Below are positions 56,992 to 64,000 of a DNA stretch of 64,000 nt, in pieces; positions within the stretch are counted from its first letter, which is position 1; every line of letters starts with the position of its first letter. The notes beneath the pieces are model-generated. The model did not search any database. It saw only the letters and a program-made list of their open reading frames with translations, and was not told where the DNA came from. A program made the translations under genes and the position numbers. The stretch comes from Aeromicrobium sp. Root236. Its GTDB lineage: Bacteria; Actinomycetota; Actinomycetes; Propionibacteriales; Nocardioidaceae. The stretch covers positions 3,263,907 through 3,327,906 of the forward strand of contig NZ_LMIS01000001.1 in the NCBI RefSeq assembly GCF_001428805.1, read 5' to 3'.

Positions 56992-57608
56992 GCCCGGGCT
57001 GGCCGGTCGTCCTCACGCGCGGACGGATCGGCGTACGTCCCCTGCGCCGTCGTGACGCCCGCACGTGGTCGCGGCTGCGCGCCGACAACGCCGACTGGCT
57101 CGGTCCGTGGGAGGCGACGCTGCCACGCGAGGCGGGACCGCCCGCCACGTCGTACGTCGGCATGATCGGCACGTTGCGCCGTCGTGCGCGGCTCGGCCAG
57201 GCCATGCCGTTCGTGCTGACCTGGGACGACGAGATGGTCGGCATGCTGACCGTCAACGGCATCACGTGGGGATCCGCGCGGTGGGCGAGCCTCGGCTACT
57301 GGGTCGCGAAGAGTCACGCCGGGCGGTCGATCACCCCGACCGCCGTAGCTCTGGTCTCGGACCACCTGATCACGACCGTCGGGCTGCACCGCATCGAGAT
57401 CGCGATCCGGCCGGAGAACGCCGCCAGCCTGCGCGTCGTCGAGAAGCTCGGCTTCAGCGAGATCGGCCTGGCCCACCGATTCCTGCACATCGCGGGGGAG
57501 TGGCGTGACCACCGGATCTTCCAGGTGCTCGCCGAGGACGTGCCGGCCGGCCTCGTCGCGCGCCTCGATCCGCCGCGCTCGGAGGCCGAGGACGACGTTC
57601 CGGGGTAG
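56988..57608 (+). CDS. GNAT acetyltransferase (RimJ-like), apparent CTG start
   Basis: A 206-residue acetyltransferase with RPLRRRDARTWSRLRADNADWLGPWEATLP at the N-terminus and GLHRIEIAIRPENAASLRVVEKLGF (acetyl-CoA site). It should acetylate a protein N-terminus or a small amine. No ATG, GTG or TTG occurs in frame between 56901 and 57162, yet the similarity begins before 57162; CTG at 56988 gives the expected N-terminus, overlaps the moaB stop as CTGA and has GGGAG 6 bases upstream. I therefore take CTG as the start. Its real N-terminus should be confirmed. Confidence 0.8.
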   Translation: MSPGWPVVLTRGRIGVRPLRRRDARTWSRLRADNADWLGPWEATLPREAGPPATSYVGMIGTLRRRARLGQAMPFVLTWDDEMVGMLTVNGITWGSARWASLGYWVAKSHAGRSITPTAVALVSDHLITTVGLHRIEIAIRPENAASLRVVEKLGFSEIGLAHRFLHIAGEWRDHRIFQVLAEDVPAGLVARLDPPRSEAEDDVPG

Positions 57609-57739
57609 CTCCGACCACCCGGATCCGCGTCATCCGGCCCTGCGGGGACGAGTCGAGTCACACGCGTCCCACAAGTTCTCAGGCGACACACGGCCGTGGG
57701 TGCCGGGTAAGGGCACCCGCACCGCCTACCGTTTTGCTC

Positions 57740-58579
57740 GTGGGTTCGAGCAGTGGGTTGATCATCGCGTTTGTCGTGGCCGTCTGGGCCGCGTACTTCG
57801 TGCCCCTCGTGCTGCGCCGGTACGACGAGGCCAGCAAGAACGCCTCGGTCGAGACGTCCGGCTCGCAGTCCCGCGTCATCGCCCGGCCTGCCGCGAAGCC
57901 CACAGCTGCGGTCGCCGAACCTGTCGCTGCTGCCGTCGAGCCTGAGATCCCGGTCGCCGAGAAGGTCGTGGCACCCCCCGCCCGTACGCTCGACCGCCCC
58001 GCCGCGCGTCTCGCGGCGCGGCGTCGCCGGCGTACGCTCCTGACCCTGCTGGCCACCACCGCATTGGTCGGCGGTCTGGCCGGTGCCGCGGTCATCGCCC
58101 CGTTCTGGGTCGCCGCACCCGTCGCCCTGGTCGTGGCCTGGCTCGTGGCCTGCCGCATCCAGGTCCGCAGCGAGCTGGGCATCGCGCGCGTCAAGACGCC
58201 CAAGCCCAAGACCGACAAGAAGAAGTCCGTCTCGACCGCCGCCGACGAAGAGCAGACGATCGTCGTCTCGGGGCAGTTCGAGGACATCAACCCCGGCCTC
58301 AAGCACCAGATGGAGGACGTGCCGCTCGAGGCCAACGCACTCGACGACCAGATCGTGATCGCGGTGCCGTCCGTCTCGACGACCGGCGAGGCGCTCTGGG
58401 ACCCGCTCCCGGTGACCCTGCCGACGTACGTCACGAAGCCTCGCGCCGGTCGCACGGTCCGCACGATCGACTTCAGCCAGGCAGGCGCCTGGACCTCGGG
58501 ACACATCGAGGGCGAGGACGTCGAGCTGCCGCAGCGCGGCGATGACGCGGGCGACGAACGCCGGGCCGTCGGTCACTGA
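57740..58579 (+). CDS. sepX: SepX/GlpR-like divisome membrane protein
   Basis: A 279-residue protein starting GSSSGLIIAFVVAVWAAYFVPLVLRRYDEASKN, the signature N-terminal helix of the SepX/GlpR family, with two further hydrophobic helices at about residues 102-118 and 125-142. A long charged C-terminal region carries KPKPKTDKKKSVSTA-type sequence. SepX stabilises the divisome in Streptomyces. GTG at 57740 is preferred, with a TTG at 57734 possible. It is followed by tRNA-Ala. Confidence 0.8.
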   Translation: MGSSSGLIIAFVVAVWAAYFVPLVLRRYDEASKNASVETSGSQSRVIARPAAKPTAAVAEPVAAAVEPEIPVAEKVVAPPARTLDRPAARLAARRRRRTLLTLLATTALVGGLAGAAVIAPFWVAAPVALVVAWLVACRIQVRSELGIARVKTPKPKTDKKKSVSTAADEEQTIVVSGQFEDINPGLKHQMEDVPLEANALDDQIVIAVPSVSTTGEALWDPLPVTLPTYVTKPRAGRTVRTIDFSQAGAWTSGHIEGEDVELPQRGDDAGDERRAVGH

Positions 58580-58610
58580 ACCAGCCTGATAAAGTTGCGG
58601 GGCAGCACGA

Positions 58611-58683
58611 GGGGCATTGGCGCAGTTGGTAGCGCGCTTCGTTCGCATCGAAGAGGTCAGGAGTTCGAATCTCCTATGCTCCA
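58611..58683 (+). tRNA. tRNA-Ala (anticodon CGC)
   Basis: The sequence folds into a cloverleaf: acceptor GGGGCAT with ATGCTCC, D-arm GCGC/GCGC, anticodon arm CTTCG-TTCGCAT-CGAAG with anticodon CGC, and a T-arm with GTTCGAATC. No CCA is encoded. It should read the GCG alanine codon. It is single and lies directly after the SepX gene. A terminator at 58691-58725 follows. Confidence 0.95.
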
Positions 58684-58690
58684 CAAGATC

Positions 58691-58725
58691 AAGAACCCCG
58701 GGCGCTCTTTGCCCGGGGTCTTCTT
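58691..58725 (+). terminator. intrinsic terminator after tRNA-Ala
   Basis: A perfect core stem, CCCCGGGC pairing with GCCCGGGG, lies inside 58691-58725 with arms 58691-58703 and 58711-58725, and a short T-rich tail (TCTTCTTGTG) follows. It is 7 bp after the tRNA. Confidence 0.85.
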
Positions 58726-58804
58726 GTGTGGCGGTGGCTCAGGTCGAACGCGTGGGACCGGGGTTTCGACCCGGGTCACCGACGACGGCCGTGAATGGAC
58801 GGTG

Positions 58805-59521
58805 TCAGCTAGTGGCAGCCTGGCGTACGACGTCCTGCACCGACGCGAGGTCGCCCTGCCACGGCGCGCCGTGACCCGGCAGGAGCCAGGTCGCCTGGAG
58901 CCCCGAGAGCCGGCCGAGGGACTCGAGCGCACGGGCGGGCTCGTCGGTGAACGGTGCGGCCTGGACGCCGGTCCGCCCGGTGAGCACGTGCCGGGTCGTG
59001 AGCGCGTCGCCGACGAAGATCGCGTCGGCGACCGGCACGTGGACGGCGATGCTGCCAGGGGAGTGGCCCGGCATGCTGATGACGCGAGGTGAGCCCGGAA
59101 GCGGCAGCACCTCGCCGTCGGTGACCTCGGTGACCTCGGTGAGGTAGGAGGTCCGCCAGCCCTTCTTGCGGAGGGCGTACGTGACGAAGCCGAGCATCGG
59201 GCCGAGGCGTTTGGCGTCCGGGGGAGGCTTGGGCTTGTCGCCGCCGCGGGCCCGGTCGGCGTCATCCGCGTGGACGAACACCGGCACACCGTGGTCCTTG
59301 CGCAGCCGCTCGGCGAACCCGATGTGGTCGGAGTCGCCGTGGGTCAGGACGAGTCCGCGGACGTCGTCCACGCTGCGACCCATCGCGCTGAGCTCGGCGA
59401 CGAATTCGCGCCAGTGACCCGGCAGACCGGCGTCGATGACGGTGACGCCGTCATCGGTGTCGACCAAGTAGGCGGCGACGATGTCGTTGCCGATGCGGTG
59501 CAGGTGCGGGCCGAGCTTCAA
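58805..59521 (-). CDS. MBL-fold metallo-hydrolase
   Basis: A 238-residue metallo-beta-lactamase-fold protein. The metal motif is LTHGDSDHIG (H61-x-D63-x-D65-H66), which has an aspartate where many families carry the second histidine. A later MPGHSPGS and a GDAL and PGHG pair complete the site. Such proteins are hydrolases of unclear substrate. It is divergent from a TetR gene that starts 87 bp away. Nothing marks it as different from the family except the Asp. Confidence 0.85.
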   Translation of the reverse strand: MKLGPHLHRIGNDIVAAYLVDTDDGVTVIDAGLPGHWREFVAELSAMGRSVDDVRGLVLTHGDSDHIGFAERLRKDHGVPVFVHADDADRARGGDKPKPPPDAKRLGPMLGFVTYALRKKGWRTSYLTEVTEVTDGEVLPLPGSPRVISMPGHSPGSIAVHVPVADAIFVGDALTTRHVLTGRTGVQAAPFTDEPARALESLGRLSGLQATWLLPGHGAPWQGDLASVQDVVRQAATS

Positions 59522-59566
59522 CGGTCTCCCCGATCGTGAGTACGTGATACAACATGGCTACGGTAG

Positions 59567-59583
59567 TTAGCCGTGAAGGCTAA
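59567..59583. promoter_or_regulatory. TetR operator candidate upstream of 59609
   Basis: TTAGCC-GTGAA-GGCTAA at 59567-59583 is an exact 6-bp inverted repeat around a 5-bp centre. A further GGCTA lies before it at 59556-59560 and TAGCC at 59590-59594, giving alternating half-sites. The site is between the divergent MBL hydrolase and TetR genes. Confidence 0.6.
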
Positions 59584-59608
59584 TGTCAATAGCCAAGGAG
59601 GTCGTGAC

Positions 59609-60139
59609 ATGGCTGCGCCCGAGCGCACCTCCCTGGCCGAGATCGTCGACGCAGGACGCGAGCTCCTCGAGACCGGCGGGCCGGCGGGCCTCACGATGCA
59701 GGCCGTCGCACGTCGGGTCGGCGTACGGGCGCCGTCGCTCTACAAGCGCGTCCGCGACCGTGAGGCGCTCCTCGGCCTGATCGCAGGCGCGACGGTCGAC
59801 GAGCTGAGCCTGCGGATGGCGGCCGCCGACGGCACCATCGCCGGGATTGCGCACGCCTATCGCGCGTTCGCGCACGAGCGCCCGGAAGGATTCCGGCTGA
59901 CCATGTCGACGGCTGCCGACACCGAGTCGCTCGCACGCGCGAGTGTGCCGATCCTCAAGGCAGCCGAGGAGCTGGTGGGACCTGCCGAGGCGTTGGAGGC
60001 GGCCCGGCTCGTGACTGCATGGGTCAACGGTTTCGTGTCGATGGAGCTCGCCGGCGCGTTTCGCCTGGGCGGCGACATCGAGCGCGCCTTCGAGTTCGGG
60101 CTCGAACGGCTGACGGTCGCCCTCACCCCGCAGAGCTGA
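59609..60139 (+). CDS. TetR-family regulator
   Basis: A 176-residue TetR protein with HTH segment GLTMQAVARRVGVRAPSLYKRVRDREALL and a WHG-type C-terminal domain (SMELAGAFRLGGDIERAFEFGLERL). The ATG at 59609 is 7 bases after AAGGAG. It is divergent from the MBL hydrolase, with palindromes between, and probably controls it and itself. It converges on the next TetR gene with 9 bp between stops. Confidence 0.88.
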   Translation: MAAPERTSLAEIVDAGRELLETGGPAGLTMQAVARRVGVRAPSLYKRVRDREALLGLIAGATVDELSLRMAAADGTIAGIAHAYRAFAHERPEGFRLTMSTAADTESLARASVPILKAAEELVGPAEALEAARLVTAWVNGFVSMELAGAFRLGGDIERAFEFGLERLTVALTPQS

Positions 60140-60148
60140 CTCGCCGGG

Positions 60149-60745
60149 TCACTCCGTGATGCCGGCTGCATCCATGAGGATCTCGGCGGCGCGACGCGCG
60201 TCGTCCGCGGCCTGCGAGGTGCCGGCGATCGCGGCAGTCGTCTGGGCGCCCTCGGCGAGGATCGCGAGCTGCGGGCCGAGCCACGACGGTCCACCGGCCT
60301 GCTCGACGAGCCGGGCGACGTACGCCTGGAAGTCGGCCTTGTGGTCGCGCACGATCCCGGCGAGCGACTCGACCGTGCCACCGAGCTCGCCGAACGAGTT
60401 GATGAAGCCGCAGCCGCGGAAGTCGTTCTCACCGAACCAGGCGCCGAGGTAGTCGAAGATCGCGAGCAGCTGCCCGCGAGGAGTGGCGGCGTCGGCGACT
60501 GCGGCCGAGACGCTCGTCATCCAGCGCTCGTGCCGGCTGCGCAGGACCTCCTCGACGATGACCTCCTTCGACGGGAAGAGCTTGTAGAGCCGCTTGAGGG
60601 AGACGCCGCTCGCGTCGCGGAGGGCATCCATGCCCACGGACTGGATGCCCCGGAGGTTGTAGAGGCTGTCGGCCGTCGCGATCACCAGGTCGCGAGCGGC
60701 GTCGTCGCTCATGCTGCGCGCATCGTCGGTGGTGACCTTCGTCAT
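60149..60745 (-). CDS. TetR-family regulator
   Basis: A 198-residue TetR protein with HTH segment GIQSVGMDALRDASGVSLKRLYKLFPSKEVIVEEVL and a TetR_C-type C-terminal domain with GCGFINSFGELGGT. It is divergent from a haloperoxidase-type hydrolase gene with 98 bp between them; two palindromes (60774-60789 and 60806-60823) there are probable operators. An ATG at 60712 is an alternative start (MSDDAARD). Confidence 0.9.
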   Translation of the reverse strand: MTKVTTDDARSMSDDAARDLVIATADSLYNLRGIQSVGMDALRDASGVSLKRLYKLFPSKEVIVEEVLRSRHERWMTSVSAAVADAATPRGQLLAIFDYLGAWFGENDFRGCGFINSFGELGGTVESLAGIVRDHKADFQAYVARLVEQAGGPSWLGPQLAILAEGAQTTAAIAGTSQAADDARRAAEILMDAAGITE

Positions 60746-60773
60746 GGAACCGATCCTCTCGGGGACTTGCGTA

Positions 60774-61677
<904 letters not shown>

Positions 61678-61684
61678 TCTGACC

Positions 61685-61777
61685 GGGGCCGCCGCACGCA
61701 GAAGCGACGGCCCCGCACTCCCAGAACAATCGAGCCCCGCCCGGGCCCGCAGGGGAAGCAGGGACCGGACGGGGCTC
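61685..61777. terminator. tandem hairpins between convergent genes
   Basis: GGGGCCG (61685-61691) pairs with CGGCCCC (61708-61714), and GAGCCCCG (61732-61739) pairs with CGGGGCTC (61770-61777). Both lie between the hydrolase stop and the histidine kinase stop, so they probably end both transcripts. Confidence 0.7.
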
Positions 61778-61842
61778 AGGGGGTTGACCCATGTCGAACA
61801 TTCTTGGGCGCCGAACCTGCACGCAACCTGACTGCCAGTTGA

Positions 61843-63150
61843 TCAGTTGCGGGGGAGGGTCAGCGTGAAGCTCGTGGGGTGGGACGTCGAGGTGACCCGC
61901 ACGTCGCCCCCGAGCGTACGAGCGACGCGTCGCGCCAGGGCCAGGCCGAGGCCGGCGCCGTCGCTGCGCGGTCCGCGGTGGCCCGAGACGAACACCGACT
62001 CGGCGTCGTCGGGCGTCATCCCCTCGCCGTCGTCGCTGACCGTGATGTCGACGGTGCGGGCGTGAGTCGTGGCGGTGAACGTGACTGACGAGGCGGCGTG
62101 GCGAAGCGCGTTCTCTACGACGGGGGACAGGGCCCGGACGGCGTGCTCGTTGGGCGCCGCGATGCCGATCTCCCCGACCTCGGCGGAGACCGCGATGCCG
62201 GTGGTGTCGAGGTGCTCGAGCGTGGCGCTGACCAGCGTCGACGCTGTCGTACGCGCATCGGGACGGGGTGCGTGACGGGCGATCGCGAGGAGCGACGAGA
62301 TCGTCGTGCTCATCCGGTCGACGACCTCGACGACCCGGCCGAAGCGCTCGCGGACGTCGGGGTCTGCGGTCGTCATCATGCCCAGCTCGGCCTCGCCGCG
62401 GATGGCGGTCAGCGGCGTGCGCAGCTCGTGCGCGAGCTCGGAGGTCAGCTGCTGCTCACCACGCAGCGCCCCGGCGACCCGGTCGAGCAGGACGTTGAGC
62501 GTACGGCCGAGGTGGCCGAACTCGTCGTCGGTGTTGGTGGCCTCGAACCGGGAGTCCAGGTCGTGCTCGCTCCAGTCCTCAGCACGGAGCGCCATCGACT
62601 CGACGGGTCCCAACGTACGTCTGACCGTCCACCAGGCGATCGCGGCCGAACCGGCGGTGACGGCGATGCTCACGACCACGAGGCCGAGCAGGGTGAGGTT
62701 GCGCGTCGACTCGTACGGCTCGAGCCTGGCGGCGGCGACGACCACCGCGGTGACCTTGCCGTTGCGCGTGACCGGGACGGCGAGGAACGAGCGCTCGTAG
62801 CGGTCGAGCTTGGCCTCGGTGCGTACGTCCGACAGTGATGCGGCCGCCTCGGTGACCCGGTCGGCGACGTGGGGACCCTGCACGAGTTCGCCGCCGGAGG
62901 TGAAGATCCACGTGGTGTCGTCGATGGAGTCGTCCTGCGTGTCGGGCGCCGTCACGGTGCCGTCGCTCCCCACGTCGACCGTCGCGGCGACCGCGGCCAC
63001 CTGGTCGTGCAGCCGGTTGTCGATGTCATTGCGGGTCAGCGCCGACAGCACCAGCATGACCGTGGCGACCATGGCCACCATGGCGACCGCGGTCACCACG
63101 AGCGTCGTCAGGACGATGCGGGAGATGAGCGTACGGCCGGGGGTCCTCAT
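61843..63150 (-). CDS. sensor histidine kinase
   Basis: A 435-residue membrane kinase with two transmembrane helices (about residues 12-38 and 152-175), an extracellular domain of about 110 residues between them, a HAMP-like segment, the H-box LAHELRTPL with H241, and a C-terminal ATPase with DDGEGM and GAGLGLALARR. The signal is unknown. It follows the response regulator on the same strand and overlaps it by 4 bp. Confidence 0.93.
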   Translation of the reverse strand: MRTPGRTLISRIVLTTLVVTAVAMVAMVATVMLVLSALTRNDIDNRLHDQVAAVAATVDVGSDGTVTAPDTQDDSIDDTTWIFTSGGELVQGPHVADRVTEAAASLSDVRTEAKLDRYERSFLAVPVTRNGKVTAVVVAAARLEPYESTRNLTLLGLVVVSIAVTAGSAAIAWWTVRRTLGPVESMALRAEDWSEHDLDSRFEATNTDDEFGHLGRTLNVLLDRVAGALRGEQQLTSELAHELRTPLTAIRGEAELGMMTTADPDVRERFGRVVEVVDRMSTTISSLLAIARHAPRPDARTTASTLVSATLEHLDTTGIAVSAEVGEIGIAAPNEHAVRALSPVVENALRHAASSVTFTATTHARTVDITVSDDGEGMTPDDAESVFVSGHRGPRSDGAGLGLALARRVARTLGGDVRVTSTSHPTSFTLTLPRN

Positions 63151-63809
63151 CGCAGCGTGAACCCGACGCCACGCACCGTCGCGAGCTCGACGGGGGAGTC
63201 GATCTCGGCGAGCTTGACCCGCAGGCGCCGGATGTAGGAGTCGATCGTGTTCTCGTTGACGATCGCGCCGTCGGGCCAGGCTGCGGAGACGGCGGCCCTG
63301 CGGCGTACGACGACGCCCGGCTCGGCGGCGATCGCGGCGAGCAGGCGGTACTCCGTCGGGGTCAGCGGCACCTCGCCGGCGCTGGTGTGCACCGACATCC
63401 GGTCGGGGTTGAGGGTCAGACCACTGATCGTGACCGGGTCGGGCCTGCTGCGCCGGTGCAGCGCCTCGACGCGCACGAGCACCTCGGAGATCGCGAACGG
63501 CTTGACCACGTAGTCGTCACCCCCGGCGCGGAAACCGGAGACCCGGTCGTGCACCGCATCGAGGGCCGTCAGGAACAGCACGGGTGCGTGCTGACCGCCG
63601 GCACGCAGGGCCTGGCACACGTCCCGGCCGTCGGCGTCGGGCAGGCCGACGTCGAGGATCAGCACCTCGACGCCGCTGGTCGTGCCGAGGTTGTCGACGG
63701 CTTCCCGGCCGTTGCGGGCGATCACGACCTGGTGACCACCCATCCGCAGGGCGTCGGTCAGGACGCGACGGACGCCGGCGTCGTCCTCGCAGATGCCCAC
63801 CACGGTCAT
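63147..63809 (-). CDS. OmpR/PhoB-family response regulator
   Basis: A 220-residue regulator with a receiver domain (phospho-acceptor D53 in LILDVGLPDADG, K in VVKPF) and a winged-helix output domain with LTPTEYRLLAAIAAEPG and NTIDSYIRRLRVKL. The start at 63809 gives MTVVGICEDDAGVRR. It is upstream of, and overlapping with, the kinase gene; together they form a complete two-component system. Confidence 0.95.
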   Translation of the reverse strand: MTVVGICEDDAGVRRVLTDALRMGGHQVVIARNGREAVDNLGTTSGVEVLILDVGLPDADGRDVCQALRAGGQHAPVLFLTALDAVHDRVSGFRAGGDDYVVKPFAISEVLVRVEALHRRSRPDPVTISGLTLNPDRMSVHTSAGEVPLTPTEYRLLAAIAAEPGVVVRRRAAVSAAWPDGAIVNENTIDSYIRRLRVKLAEIDSPVELATVRGVGFTLR

Positions 63810-63900
63810 GCCGCAATCGTGCACCACGAGCCCACGCTATGGGCCGTCCTCCGCTGACACAGTCAGGTCACAGGCAGGTTCGCGGGGTGACGGTGGTGGC

Positions 63901-64000
63901 GTGACTGCCCTCGCCGATCGCCCGCTCCGCGCTGCGGCAGGTCACGCGGGGCTTGCGGGTTGGACGGCCGTCGGCGCCGCAACGGTGGCGGTCGCGGTCC
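63901..64000 (+). CDS. truncated N-terminus of a putative membrane protein
   Basis: GTG at 63901 opens a frame reading MTALADRPLRAAAGHAGLAGWTAVGAATVAVAV, then the window ends. The second half is hydrophobic and looks like the first transmembrane helix. It is divergent from the response regulator and may be a target of the two-component system. No family can be named from this fragment. Confidence 0.45.
   Translation, partial: MTALADRPLRAAAGHAGLAGWTAVGAATVAVAV

Overview
The window is 64 kb of high-GC chromosomal DNA from an actinobacterium, most likely in or near the Nocardioidaceae (an Aeromicrobium- or Nocardioides-like organism). That placement is inferred from gene content: a complete F420 locus with an F420-dependent glucose-6-phosphate dehydrogenase, a DtxR/IdeR repressor with DtxR-like residue numbering, a SepX/GlpR-type protein next to molybdopterin genes, and dense coding with GTG starts and 4-bp stop/start overlaps. 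I saw no phage, transposase, rRNA or CRISPR array. Two tRNA genes are present: Arg(CCT) on the minus strand and Ala(CGC) on the plus strand.

Layout. 0-7 kb: the end of an NCS2 permease, a gamma-carbonic-anhydrase-like protein, serC, then the coupled mutA-mutB-meaB operon for methylmalonyl-CoA. 7-16 kb: a lipoprotein, a transglutaminase-like protein, an F420/NADP oxidoreductase-like protein, a TetR gene divergent from a DrrAB-type ABC exporter, citrate synthase and pdxH. 16-21 kb: a dTDP-rhamnose locus (rfbA divergent from rfbB, a TagD-like cytidylyltransferase and a fused epimerase/reductase), then a DedA protein. 21-25 kb: an MFS exporter, a thioesterase-like protein, photolyase and ideR. 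25-29 kb: a secreted subtilase flanked by two paralogous single-pass membrane proteins.

29-38 kb: a dihydrolipoamide-dehydrogenase-like flavoprotein lacking the usual C-terminal His/Glu, then cofD-cofE converging on fbiC-cofC, topoisomerase IB, fgd and a Nudix hydrolase. 38-44 kb: an accessory-looking stretch with HxlR, AraC and MarR regulators, two SnoaL-like proteins, a metallo-beta-lactamase-fold protein without its metal ligands, an EthD-like protein and an MFS exporter. 44-52 kb: tRNA-Arg, an esterase lipoprotein, a HAD phosphatase, an epimerase, mscL, SAF and FmdB proteins, two CorC/HlyC-type proteins, and a MarR/YceI pair. 52-58.6 kb: 5-FTHF cyclo-ligase, UDP-glucose pyrophosphorylase, moeA-moaC-moaB, a GNAT gene that appears to use a CTG start, and a SepX/GlpR-like protein. 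58.6-64 kb: tRNA-Ala, an MBL hydrolase, two TetR genes, a haloperoxidase-type hydrolase and a two-component system.

The most unusual items are: a dispersed palindromic repeat found once between genes and twice, in frame, inside the moeA leader; the protease/paralogue trio; several enzymes with missing catalytic residues or domains; and a set of clean palindromes in divergent regulator promoters, two of which share a half-site although they lie about 7.4 kb apart. No single strong candidate for a wholly new defence or mobile system is visible. The protease/membrane-protein trio is the best candidate for an undescribed module.
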